DNA of 64,000 nucleotides, from the NCBI GenBank assembly GCA_036264355.1, contig DATARD010000112.1:18643-82642 (forward strand), given 5' to 3'. Below, piece after piece: positions 1-9,756 of the stretch. The position numbers were made by a program, and so were the translations under genes. This stretch comes from UBA5704 sp036264355 (GTDB lineage: Bacteria > Acidobacteriota > Thermoanaerobaculia > Multivoradales > UBA5704). The notes below the pieces were generated by a model. It searched no databases. It was not told the DNA's origin and saw nothing but the letters and a program-made list of their open reading frames with translations. Positions within the stretch are counted from its first letter, which is position 1. Each line of letters opens with the position of its first letter.

Positions 1-61
1 CGATCGTCACGATGGGGTGGCTGCGGCGGCGGGTGGCGTAACGGCCGCACGTACCCCCGCC

Positions 62-1549
62 ATGCTCGTTTCCGCTCCCCAACCGGAGCCATCCCGTCCG
101 CCCCGGCTCGTTCTCGCCGGCGCCGCTGTCCTCTGGATCGTCCCGGCTGTCTATGCGGCCTGGCGGTTGGGGGAGAAGAGCTTCGACGACTTCTACATCA
201 CCTATCGGTATGCCTGGAATCTGGCCGCCGGGCATGGCTTCGTGTTCAATCCCGGCGAGCGGGTGTTCGGCACCACGGCGCCGGGATTCGGACTGCTGCT
301 CGCGCTGCTGACGCGGTTGACCGGAGTCCCGATCCCCTGGCTTGGCACGCTGGCCATGTCCGTGGCATTGATGGTGATCGCCGTTCTCGCGCTCCGCGAC
401 AGCGGCGACCGGTGGCCGGAGGCTTTCGCGGCGGGGAGCCTGCTCCTCACCTGCCACTTCCTCTGGGTACAGCACGGCAGCGAGGTGCCGTTCACTCTCG
501 CCGTGCTCGTCGGAGCGGCGGCGCTGGCCGGCAGGAGCCCTGTTCTGGGCGGGCTTCTCGCGGGATGCGCCGTCTGGTGCCGGCCGGACGCTCTGGTGGG
601 CGCGGCTCTCCTCGGATTGCTGCTCTGGCAGGAGCGGCGGCGGCTCCCCTGGCGCTACGGCGTTGCTGTCGCCGGTGTGGTGGCGGCCGGTCTCGTCTCC
701 GCCCGGCTCTGGTTCGGTGAGTTTCTGCCCCACACGCTGGAGGCGAAACGGGCGCAGGCCCTGATCGCGGGATCGAGTTGGAAGGCGGGGATGGAGTTCT
801 GGCCCGAGACGCTCCGCCAGATCGACCGGCTCTACTCCGGCGGCTCCGCGCTCGTCCTGATCCTCGCCGGAGGGATCGGCCTCGCCGCCGTCTGGCTCCG
901 CGGCGGACGCGTGCTGCGTCTCCTCGCCGCCAATGCCGTGGCGCTGGCCATCGCGTACCCGCTGCTCAAGGTGCCGGCCTACACCTGGTACATGATCCCG
1001 GTGATCGCCGCGGTGCTCTACGGCGCCTGCTTCCTGGCGGGAGAGATCGGACGGCGGATCGCGGGATGGCTGCAGCCGGGACCGGTCCGGCGGATCGCCG
1101 CGGTCCTCGCGGCGGGCTTCGTCTTCGCCGCCGTCTTCTTCTCCATCATCCTCCGCACTGCCCAGGAGGCGACGAGACCGCGCGCCTTCCCCCGCTTCAC
1201 GCTTTACGAGCAGACAGGATCATGGATCCGCGACCACTCGGCGCCGGGCGATGAGATCTCCTATGTCGAGGTCGGGACGCTGGCCTATTTCAGCGACCGG
1301 CCGGTGCAGGACCTGGTCGGACTGGTCACTCCGCGCAACCTGCCGTTCCTGGTGCGCAACGACCTCCTCGACGCGTTCCGGGAGCATCCCACCACGTTCC
1401 TGATCCAGCACGAGAAGCTGGCGAGCTTCACCGCGGCGATCGTCAATCACCGCTGGTTCCGGCGGCGCTGGGACGAGGTCCACCGCGAAGCGATGCGGAG
1501 CCCCGGCGAGGCGCTGGTGGTCTACCGGCGGAACAGCGTGCCCTATTAG
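62..1549 (+). CDS. Polytopic membrane protein, GT-C-like glycosyltransferase
   Basis: A strongly hydrophobic protein of about 495 residues. It has an N-terminal membrane segment, then a D-D-F-Y-I-T-Y-R-Y loop and an F-N-P-G-E-R-V-F-G-T-T-A-P-G stretch. Acidic residues in the first periplasmic loop followed by many membrane helices are typical of dolichyl/polyprenyl-phosphate-sugar-dependent GT-C transferases (ArnT/PMT-like and DUF2029-type). Such enzymes move a sugar from a lipid carrier at the outer face of the inner membrane. The ATG at 62 was chosen over an in-frame GTG at 17; neither has a clear ribosome binding site. The C-terminal ~110 residues look like a soluble periplasmic domain. 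The donor and acceptor cannot be told from the sequence. Confidence 0.6.
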   Translation: MLVSAPQPEPSRPPRLVLAGAAVLWIVPAVYAAWRLGEKSFDDFYITYRYAWNLAAGHGFVFNPGERVFGTTAPGFGLLLALLTRLTGVPIPWLGTLAMSVALMVIAVLALRDSGDRWPEAFAAGSLLLTCHFLWVQHGSEVPFTLAVLVGAAALAGRSPVLGGLLAGCAVWCRPDALVGAALLGLLLWQERRRLPWRYGVAVAGVVAAGLVSARLWFGEFLPHTLEAKRAQALIAGSSWKAGMEFWPETLRQIDRLYSGGSALVLILAGGIGLAAVWLRGGRVLRLLAANAVALAIAYPLLKVPAYTWYMIPVIAAVLYGACFLAGEIGRRIAGWLQPGPVRRIAAVLAAGFVFAAVFFSIILRTAQEATRPRAFPRFTLYEQTGSWIRDHSAPGDEISYVEVGTLAYFSDRPVQDLVGLVTPRNLPFLVRNDLLDAFREHPTTFLIQHEKLASFTAAIVNHRWFRRRWDEVHREAMRSPGEALVVYRRNSVPY

Positions 1550-1623
1550 ATTCTTGGCCTCGCTCGACTGTGTGCCGCCCTCGGTGCCTGGACACGGGGG
1601 ACAATTGTCAATACACTAGGTGC

Positions 1624-1902
1624 GTGCGATTTGGGTGGGACCCTGTCAAGGCGGCAGCGAATCTTGAAGAGCACGGAGTCAGCTTTGCCGAGGCATCAAC
1701 GGTGTTGTCCGACGACTTCGCCCTCACCCGCGAAGACCCTGGCGCTTTGGGAGAGCAGCGCTTCGTGACCCTCGGACTCAGCGACTCGGGAAATCTTCTG
1801 GTCGTGGTCTACACGCATCGCCAGCCGGACCTCCTTCGGGTCATCTCGGCCTGGAAGGCCAACCGTCGGCAGAGTTTGAAGTATGAGAAAAGTCGCCGCT
1901 GA
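1624..1902 (+). CDS. brnT: BrnT-family ribonuclease toxin
   Basis: A 92-residue protein starting M-R-F-G-W-D-P-V-K-A-A-A-N-L-E-E-H-G-V-S-F, which matches the BrnT core (W-D-P-x-K, N-x2-x-H-G-x-S-F-x-E-A). It ends with the R-V-I-S-A-W-K-A-N-R-R strand typical of the family. BrnT is a RelE-fold ribonuclease toxin. The GTG start at 1624 gives the usual BrnT length; the longer open frame from 1570 adds a non-homologous leader. It overlaps the downstream antitoxin gene by 20 bp, the usual BrnT-BrnA order. Identification is by recalled family pattern. Confidence 0.85.
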   Translation: MRFGWDPVKAAANLEEHGVSFAEASTVLSDDFALTREDPGALGEQRFVTLGLSDSGNLLVVVYTHRQPDLLRVISAWKANRRQSLKYEKSRR

Positions 1903-2200
1903 ACCCTATCGGGACATCGATTTCTCGCAGGCAAGGCAGGGGCCTGTGGTGAAACCTGAGCTGGGCAAGACCAAGATCTCCATCCGCCTGGACAATGCCG
2001 TCGTCGAAGCCTTCCGTGCGCTCGCCGATCAGGCTGGAGGAGGGAACTACCAGACTCTGATCAATGACGCGCTGGTAGCCCACCTGCATCAGCGGGCGAT
2101 CCTCGACGCCGTTCGGCAAGTCGTCCGAGAGGAGTTGAGGGAGGCCGCGGCGCTGCCTCGCCGGGTTCGGCAAGCCACCGTCAAGTCCGCCGCGGGATGA
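1883..2200 (+). CDS. brnA: BrnA-family antitoxin
   Basis: A 105-residue protein with T-K-I-S-I-R-L-D-N-A-V-V-E-A-F-R-A-L-A, then a helix containing N-Y-Q-T-L-I-N-D-A-L. This is the ribbon-helix-helix DNA-binding fold of BrnA antitoxins, in which the beta strand (ISIRLD) pairs in the dimer. The N-terminal part normally contacts the toxin and the RHH domain autoregulates the operon. It overlaps brnT by 20 bp, so the two are probably translationally coupled. The ~50 residues after the RHH core are longer than in minimal BrnA proteins. Confidence 0.8.
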   Translation: MRKVAAEPYRDIDFSQARQGPVVKPELGKTKISIRLDNAVVEAFRALADQAGGGNYQTLINDALVAHLHQRAILDAVRQVVREELREAAALPRRVRQATVKSAAG

Positions 2201-2210
2201 CCGCTGCCGA

Positions 2211-4442
2211 TCAATTGATGTATCCCAGAGCGCGCAACCGGCCCAGGGTCTCCGAATCCACCGGTGTGTCCTTCGCGTCTCTGTCCTCAGACCGCTTCTC
2301 GCTTTCGATCCAGGCGAGGAGGCGCGAGCGCGCCCAGGCGGCGGTGAGATCTCCGTGGCCGGCCAGGTTGACGGTCTCGCCGGGGTCCTTCTCCAGGTCG
2401 AAGAGGTATTCGGGATCGTGGGTGCGGCCGATGCCCTCGCCCTGTCCCCAGCCCAGGCCGGCGCGCGGTGCCCAGATCACTTTCCAGCGGCCGGCCATGG
2501 CGGCGTAGATCCCTCCCTTGAGGCTGGAGCCGGCGGCGAGATGGATGTCGTCCCCGGCATCCAGACCTTGGGCCACCGCGAGCAGGGAGCGCCCGGAGGT
2601 GGCCGGCGCAGTTGCTTGGAGACCGCAGAGTTGCCGCAGGGTGGCGTGCAGATCCAGGGTGCTGGTCCGCGCTTTCACTGCTTGCGCCGGCAGGCGGCCG
2701 GGGGACCAGAGGACGAGCGGGATGCGCAGCATTTCTCTGTAGAGGGTGAAGCCGTGGAGGACTCCGCCGTGGTCGAAGTGCTCTTCGCCGTGATCGGCGG
2801 TGAGGGCGACCAGGGTGTCGCGCGGCGGCGCCCAGGCGGAAACTTCTTTCAGGAATCCGCCGAGCTCGGCGTCGTTGTAGGCGAGCGACGCGTTGTAGAG
2901 GCCGCGCAGGCGGCGGCGGTCCGGCTCGCCGGGAGTGAGCCGCGCGTGCTGGATGGCGGTCAGGGTCGCCGTGGTGCCGTCGATGCGCGAGGGGATGCCG
3001 GCGGTCCAGCGCGACAGCTCGGGCTCGGGCGGATCGTAGGGGTTGTGCGGATGGATGGTATGGAAATAGAGGAAGGCCTTCGATCCCAGTGGCAGGGTGC
3101 GCAGCCACTCCAGCGCCGCGGTGTGCGCCTTGGCGGCGTTGCGGTTCGGGTGCTCGGTCGTCTCGTCGCCTGCCATGAGCACCTCGCGGGCGACGTGCTC
3201 GAAGCCGCGGTCGGTTTGGTAGGCGGCGCTGACGTAGGGATTCCCGGAGAAGAGCCCGGTGTGGTATCCCGCTTGGTGGAACAGCTCGGCCAGGGTCGGC
3301 CCGTCCTCCGGCGCCAGCTTCCAGCCGCCGCGGGAGACGAAAGGGCGGCCGGTGAACAGGGCCTTGGTGGAGGGCAGGGTGTTCGGCGCCACGCTGCGGT
3401 GGTCGTAGAACGCCATCCCCTCGCGCGCCAGGCTGTCGATCGCCGGCGAGATGCCGGGCGGACCGTCCAGGTAGCCGACGGTGTCGCCACGCAGAGCGTC
3501 CATGACATAGAGGATGACCAGGCGCGGCGGCGGACCGGGAACGGAAGCAGCGACCTTGGGCGGTGTCCCCGATGGCGGGGACACCGTGCCGCCGGCGATG
3601 GCGAGGCGCTCCCAGCGGCCCGCCGGGCCGCTGCCGCGGGCGAGGAACCGAATCCGCACGAGACGCGACCGCTCCAGCCCTTCGGCGTCGCCGAGCGGCA
3701 GGGAGATCACCCTGGCGCCGCGCAGCCGGTTCCACAGGCTCGGCGACCAGGAGAAGTGGCGGATCGGCGTGCCGTCCTCGCGTTCGAGGGTGAGGTCGAA
3801 GCGCTGGCCCGGCTCCGGATGGTCCGGCGGCACGAACGCTCCCACCAACCGGGCGTTGGGCACCGCCGGCCGCACGATGTCAACCAGCGAGTCGCCGCTC
3901 TGCACGATGTCCTTGCCCTGCACGCGGACCTGTCCTGCCGGCAGCACCGGACGCACCGCGGCGGCCACCACGTTGTGCGTCCCGGGATCGAACGAGAGAT
4001 CGATCGGCACCCGTCCGAGCGGCAGATCGGCGGGCAGCGGGATTTCAAGCGGATCGCGCACCGGGAACGATCCGACCGCGCGCCCGGCCGCCTTGACCCG
4101 CACCTGGCCGCCGGTCTTTTCGTCGAGCAGATGGAGGACCAGGGTCCGCGGGCCTTCACCGCCGAGGCTGACGATCTCCAGGCGGGCTTCTTGCGCCGTC
4201 GCCGACAGCACCACTTGGCCCTGTGGGCTCTTCCACGGCCACCACCCGGAGAGGAACCGGTTGCCGCCCAGGGCCGGCGGCAGGGCCAGATCCTTCTTTT
4301 CCGTCAACACGTCGAGCGCATGCTCGCCGTCGATCAAAAGCCGGACGGGACCGCCGCGGCTGTCACCGGTCCGCTCGCAGGCGGCGAGGACAAGGAGCGG
4401 CGCGAGAAGGACGATCAGGGGGACGAAGAGGCGTTTGCGCAT
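2211..4442 (-). CDS. Sulfatase-fold lipoprotein with Thr at the nucleophile position
   Basis: A 743-residue lipoprotein: the signal peptide ends L-V-L-A-A-C with lipid cysteine at residue 22. Residues ~30-290 form a beta-rich region. The alkaline-phosphatase/sulfatase superfamily domain starts near residue 307 (L-Y-V-M-D-A-L-R-G-D, with D315 and D320 as probable metal ligands) and includes T-A-D-H-G-E-E-H-F-D-H-G further on. The position normally holding the formylglycine motif C/S-x-P-S-x-R reads T-L-P-S-T-K (T355-K360, about 3363-3380). A classical sulfatase mechanism is therefore unlikely; a Thr nucleophile, as in phosphatases and phosphoethanolamine transferases, is more plausible. Substrate unknown. 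It ends close to brnA in convergent orientation. Confidence 0.8.
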   Translation of the reverse strand: MRKRLFVPLIVLLAPLLVLAACERTGDSRGGPVRLLIDGEHALDVLTEKKDLALPPALGGNRFLSGWWPWKSPQGQVVLSATAQEARLEIVSLGGEGPRTLVLHLLDEKTGGQVRVKAAGRAVGSFPVRDPLEIPLPADLPLGRVPIDLSFDPGTHNVVAAAVRPVLPAGQVRVQGKDIVQSGDSLVDIVRPAVPNARLVGAFVPPDHPEPGQRFDLTLEREDGTPIRHFSWSPSLWNRLRGARVISLPLGDAEGLERSRLVRIRFLARGSGPAGRWERLAIAGGTVSPPSGTPPKVAASVPGPPPRLVILYVMDALRGDTVGYLDGPPGISPAIDSLAREGMAFYDHRSVAPNTLPSTKALFTGRPFVSRGGWKLAPEDGPTLAELFHQAGYHTGLFSGNPYVSAAYQTDRGFEHVAREVLMAGDETTEHPNRNAAKAHTAALEWLRTLPLGSKAFLYFHTIHPHNPYDPPEPELSRWTAGIPSRIDGTTATLTAIQHARLTPGEPDRRRLRGLYNASLAYNDAELGGFLKEVSAWAPPRDTLVALTADHGEEHFDHGGVLHGFTLYREMLRIPLVLWSPGRLPAQAVKARTSTLDLHATLRQLCGLQATAPATSGRSLLAVAQGLDAGDDIHLAAGSSLKGGIYAAMAGRWKVIWAPRAGLGWGQGEGIGRTHDPEYLFDLEKDPGETVNLAGHGDLTAAWARSRLLAWIESEKRSEDRDAKDTPVDSETLGRLRALGYIN

Positions 4443-4469
4443 GGAGCGGGAGCCGCCGGCTCCGCGCGA

Positions 4470-5621
4470 TCATAGCCCATGCACGGGACAGCGCGATCCT
4501 TCCACGGCCTCCGCCTGAGAGTACATGTCACGCCAGGCGGGGTTTTGCGGGAAGAAGTTCGGCCGCAGCTCCCGGCTCTCGTAGGGACGGTGATAGACCG
4601 GGGTGGTCGAGGACGAGAGCGGCGGGACGATCCAGGACCACTCGGCATAGGTCGGCCGGCCTTGGCGCGCCTCGTAGGCCTCGAACTCCAGGAAGTGCTT
4701 CGACGCCGTGTGATGGTCGACCATCTTGACGCCGGCTTTCTCGAAGGAGTGGAGGACGGCGACGTTGAGCTCCACCAGGGCGCGGTCGCGCCACAGGGTC
4801 CGGTTGTTGTCCGTCTTCAAGCCGAGCCTGCGGGCGATCACCGGCAGCATGTTGTAGCGCTTCTCGTCGGCGAGGTTGCGGGTGGCGATCTCGGTCAGCA
4901 TGTACCAGCCGTTGAAGGGAGCCGCCGTGTAGCGCAGGCCGCCGGCCTCGAAGGTCATGTTCGAGAGGGCCGGGAGCGCATGCCAGCGCAGCCCCAGCTT
5001 GGCGAACCATGGGTAGTCGGGATGGGCGATCTCCACCTCGAGGACCAGCGAACGCGGGATCTCGAAGAGGCGCGGCGCTTTGCCGGGCATCTCGATCACC
5101 AGAGGGAGGAGATCGAACGGAGTCCGCGGTCCGCCCCGCCAGCCGAGCGCCCGGATGACGCGCGTGATCTCCACCTGGCCCGGATCTCCGACGACGCTGC
5201 CGTTCGCCTGGGGGTAGCCGGCGTAGCGGAGGAGCTGATCGTTCCAGATGCGGATCCCGCGTCCGCCCGGCGGCGCCGCGGCAAAGACCGTCATCATGGA
5301 GACGATGCGGCCGCCGTTGGTGGCCAGCGCGAGGTGCTCGCAGAGCGCGGCGAAGACCTCGTCGGCGCTGTCGAGGCCGCGGCAGTCGCGCACCTGGAGA
5401 GACGCCCAGTACTTCCGGCCGATGCACCGGATGCTGTTGCGCCAGGCGAGCCGCCCCGCCTCGGAGAGCTCCTCGGGGGTCTGCTCATAGGTCCCGCGCG
5501 ACTCGATCTCGGCGGTGATCTCCTCCAGCCGGCGGTCCTTGACCAATCCCGGCCGCTCGGCACGCAGGACGTACAGGTACTCGGCGGCGCGTTTGAGAAG
5601 CTGCGAAGAGTGCGAGAACAT
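4470..5621 (-). CDS. nos: Bacterial nitric oxide synthase, oxygenase domain
   Basis: A 383-residue protein that makes NO from L-arginine at a thiolate-ligated heme, using external reductases. The heme-Cys motif is clear: W-R-N-S-I-R-C-I-G-R-K-Y-W (Cys66). So are the substrate-Glu region P-F-N-G-W-Y-M-L-T-E-I-A-T-R-N-L and the pterin/dimer region E-W-S-W-I-V-P-P-L-S-S-S-T-T-P-V. Size matches bacterial NOS oxygenase proteins, with no reductase domain. The ATG at 5621 was chosen because the ~63 residues upstream are not NOS-like. It stands alone, divergent from the DUF3298 lipoprotein gene. No dedicated reductase or pterin gene is nearby, so generic flavodoxin-type donors are likely. Confidence 0.93.
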   Translation of the reverse strand: MFSHSSQLLKRAAEYLYVLRAERPGLVKDRRLEEITAEIESRGTYEQTPEELSEAGRLAWRNSIRCIGRKYWASLQVRDCRGLDSADEVFAALCEHLALATNGGRIVSMMTVFAAAPPGGRGIRIWNDQLLRYAGYPQANGSVVGDPGQVEITRVIRALGWRGGPRTPFDLLPLVIEMPGKAPRLFEIPRSLVLEVEIAHPDYPWFAKLGLRWHALPALSNMTFEAGGLRYTAAPFNGWYMLTEIATRNLADEKRYNMLPVIARRLGLKTDNNRTLWRDRALVELNVAVLHSFEKAGVKMVDHHTASKHFLEFEAYEARQGRPTYAEWSWIVPPLSSSTTPVYHRPYESRELRPNFFPQNPAWRDMYSQAEAVEGSRCPVHGL

Positions 5622-5765
5622 AGGGCTTTCAGCCGTAAGGGAAAGTGAGGCAGTATCGCAAAATGGGCGGTGGACCGCAAGGACGCCACCGGTGGAACGA
5701 CAGGCGGAGCCGGAATCCCTCAGCCGCCGAGGGCTCCTGACTGTGCGATATCCTTCTGCCGTCTC

Positions 5766-6773
5766 ATGCCAATGCCTCCCATGCTCCCAACGCCCCGCCC
5801 CAGCCGCCACCCCCTCCGGTCTCTAGCCGGCGTTCTTCTCGTCGTTCTCCTGCCCCTCCTGATGACCGCCTGCGACCGCTCCCGCCCTGCCGTCCCGGCG
5901 GCGACACCCGCGCCCGCTCCTCCGGCAGCGCCGGCCGTGGCGGCAGCGTCGACCGCCACGGCCTCGCCGGTGGGATTCACAATGCAGGCGTTCGACCAAA
6001 CGGACGGCGATTGCGCGGCGCCGGAGGGGTGCGCCACGGTGAGCCTCCAGGTGCCCGAGATCGTGAAGGCGCCGAGCGCCGCGGCGCGCGAGGCGTTGCA
6101 GCGGTTCATCCGCGACGAGTGGCTGGCGCCGTCGTTCGGCACGAAGAGAGGCGACGACCTCGCCCTGCTCGCCCGCGAGATCTTCTCCCAGCGCCGCTCC
6201 TTCCTCGCCGGCCATGCCGGGACGTCCGGCCGGAGCGCGACCTGGTGGGTGCGCCGCGGCATCGACATCGTCTATCAGGATGACCGCGTGGTCAGCCTGC
6301 GCTACGGCGGCGATTCCTTCACCGGCGGCGCGCAGCCGGTCAACGAGATCCTCCTCGCCAGCTTCGAGCCGGCGACCGGCCGCCGGCTCGCCCTCGCCGA
6401 TCTGTTCGCGCCGGGGAGCGACGAGGCCCTGCGCACCCTCGCCGCGGCGCGCTACCGGCAGCTCCGCCACGGTCCTCCCGAGGCGCCGTTGCAGCTCGAC
6501 GGCCGCTTCGCGGTGGTCGAGGCCGGGCTCCTCGTCGCGACCGGCAGCGAGCCGGCGCAGATCGTCCTCACCCGCGCCGAGCTGGCGGAGGTGCTGAAGA
6601 AGGACGGTCCGCTCGCCCGCGCCGGCCGGCCGCGCGGCTACTTCCCGTCGCCGCTGGGATCTCCCGGTGTACACGGCGGCCCCGATGCGGAGTCGTCCGA
6701 GCCGCTGGGCTCGGACCTGGGTGCGAGCCTCGGCGAGGAACGGAGCTGGAAATCGAGCAGTGTTCCTCACTGA
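5766..6773 (+). CDS. DUF3298/DUF4163-type lipoprotein
   Basis: About 335 residues. After a short basic N-terminus comes a hydrophobic segment ending L-L-M-T-A-C, a lipobox, then a Pro/Ala-rich linker. The rest resembles DUF4163/DUF3298 proteins (RsiV- and PdaC-like extracytoplasmic domains), with V-S-L-R-Y-G-G-D-S-F-T-G-G-A-Q-P followed by a strand and L-A-L-A-D-L-F. In that family this domain senses or binds cell-wall-related ligands. ATG at 5766 was chosen so that the lipobox sits at a normal distance; another ATG lies 6 nt downstream. The Gly/Pro/Ser-rich C-terminal 40 residues have no family match that I recognise. Confidence 0.65.
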   Translation: MPMPPMLPTPRPSRHPLRSLAGVLLVVLLPLLMTACDRSRPAVPAATPAPAPPAAPAVAAASTATASPVGFTMQAFDQTDGDCAAPEGCATVSLQVPEIVKAPSAAAREALQRFIRDEWLAPSFGTKRGDDLALLAREIFSQRRSFLAGHAGTSGRSATWWVRRGIDIVYQDDRVVSLRYGGDSFTGGAQPVNEILLASFEPATGRRLALADLFAPGSDEALRTLAAARYRQLRHGPPEAPLQLDGRFAVVEAGLLVATGSEPAQIVLTRAELAEVLKKDGPLARAGRPRGYFPSPLGSPGVHGGPDAESSEPLGSDLGASLGEERSWKSSSVPH

Positions 6774-6896
6774 CCTGCCATGCCGCGTGCGCGCGTGCCA
6801 CCGCCCCTACGAAAACAAGAACGATCCTTCGGCGATAAGTTAACGCCCCCGCCCCGGGCGGCGGAGGGCGTCGCCGTCGCCGCACTCGAAAAAAAC

Positions 6897-7178
6897 GCAG
6901 AGAAATCCGCCGGTTTTGCAGAGAAACCAACGAACTCCACGGAGAAACCGGAGAAATATGTCGAGACACCGAGCCAATTCTCTGCATTCGGCCCGGGTTT
7001 CGCTCTGCGCCAACGCAGAAAAGCAGAGAATATCTGGCAAAACGCAGAGAAACTCTCAGGTTTCGCAGAGAAACCTCGCGGTTTTATCGAGAAACCCGGC
7101 TCAAACGCAGAGAACTGCGCGACGGGAGACGTGGATTGCAGCGCGGTGTGGACGGATTGCGATGAGAATGCGGAGAAC
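6897..7178 (+). repeat. Degenerate 21-bp repeat array, core GCAGAGAAA
   Basis: A core resembling GCAGAGAAA recurs in strict 21-bp phase, with copies starting at 6897, 6918, 6939, 6960, 7023, 7044, 7065, 7086, 7107 and 7170. The missing positions (6981, 7002, 7128, 7149) are eroded or hold inverted TCTCTGC-like sequence. The flanks of each unit are not conserved. Because 21 is divisible by 3, both strands stay open, and a + frame (6780-7232) reads as heptads of the type NAEKxxG/FAEKPxx. It lies between the DUF3298 gene and the kdsB promoter. Confidence 0.8.
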
Positions 7179-7228
7179 TGCGGGAATGTCTCGACATCTC
7201 GGCTCGGGAGCCTTGAAGCGCCGCTCCG

Positions 7229-7258
7229 TTGACACCCTCCGGCGGATCGCTTTACATT
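7229..7258 (+). promoter_or_regulatory. Sigma-70-type promoter for the kdsB operon
   Basis: TTGACA at 7229-7234, an 18-nt spacer and TACATT at 7253-7258. The predicted transcription start (6-8 nt after the -10) falls on or next to the kdsB GTG at 7264, so the mRNA is probably leaderless. Confidence 0.65.
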
Positions 7259-7263
7259 AGGCC

Positions 7264-8061
7264 GTGCACCCCTCCGGCAGCCCCCAACCCACAACCGGTC
7301 CCGATGTACCCGGCTCGATCGTCGGCGCCATCCCCGCGCGCTACGCCTCGACGCGCCTGCCCGGCAAGCCGCTGCTGGCGATCGCGGGACGGCCGATGAT
7401 CGAGCACGTGTATGCCCGGGCGTCGCAGGCGCGCGGGCTCGACCGGGTGGTGGTGCTCACCGACGACGAGCGCATCGCGCGGGCGGTCGAGGCGTTCGGC
7501 GGCGCGTGGGAGATGACGCCGGCCGATTGCGCGAGCGGCACCGACCGCATCGCCGCCGCGGCGCGGGCCGACGGACGGCTGGCGGACGCCGCGGCGGTGG
7601 TGAACATCCAGGGGGACGAGCCGCTGATCGACCCCGAGGCCGTGTCACGCATCGCCCTCCATCTGCGCGATCACCCCGGCGATCCGGTGGTGACCCTGGC
7701 GGCGCCGGCACAGCCCGAGGAGATCGGGAATCCGAACGCCGTCAAGGTGGTCACCAGCCTCGCCGGCTATGCGCTCTACTTCAGCCGCTCCGGCATTCCC
7801 TATCCACGGCAGGAAGGCGGCTTTGCGCCGCTCAAGCACCTGGGGATCTACGGCTACCAGCGCGCGGCTCTGCTGCGCCTCGCCGCGCTCCCTCCCACTC
7901 CGCTCGAACGCAGCGAATCTCTCGAACAGCTCCGCGCGCTCGAAAACGGCATTGCCATCCGCGTGCTGCTTGCCGAGCGGGGCTCTCCCGGGGTCGACAC
8001 CCCCGACGATCTGGAACGCGTCGAGCGCCTGCTCGGCGCTCCACCAACTGGACACCTTTAG
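7264..8061 (+). CDS. kdsB: 3-deoxy-manno-octulosonate cytidylyltransferase
   Basis: CMP-KDO synthetase, 265 residues, activates KDO with CTP for lipid A/LPS inner-core assembly. It shows the nucleotide-binding motif I-P-A-R-Y-A-S-T-R-L-P-G-K-P-L, the S-G-T-D-R-I motif and N-I-Q-G-D-E-P-L-I, all diagnostic for KdsB. The GTG at 7264 is the only plausible start: no other ATG/GTG/TTG occurs in frame before the catalytic motif. It has no ribosome binding site, consistent with leaderless translation. It heads an operon with pyrG, which supplies its CTP, then kdsA, kdsD and kdsC. Confidence 0.95.
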   Translation: MHPSGSPQPTTGPDVPGSIVGAIPARYASTRLPGKPLLAIAGRPMIEHVYARASQARGLDRVVVLTDDERIARAVEAFGGAWEMTPADCASGTDRIAAAARADGRLADAAAVVNIQGDEPLIDPEAVSRIALHLRDHPGDPVVTLAAPAQPEEIGNPNAVKVVTSLAGYALYFSRSGIPYPRQEGGFAPLKHLGIYGYQRAALLRLAALPPTPLERSESLEQLRALENGIAIRVLLAERGSPGVDTPDDLERVERLLGAPPTGHL

Positions 8062-8073
8062 GAGACGAGTCCA

Positions 8074-9755
<1,682 letters not shown>

Positions 9756-9756
<1 letters not shown>

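Noticed and set aside
2355..4475. A 706-codon open frame antisense to the sulfatase-like gene
   Set aside because: High-GC shadow frame: Arg/Gly/Ala-rich, no domain, no start signal, while the minus strand encodes a clear family protein.
6780..7232. A 150-codon open frame with heptad repeats over the 21-bp array
   Set aside because: Open on both strands only because the period is a multiple of three; no ribosome binding site and repeat erosion is not codon-biased. Kept as a repeat, coding left open.
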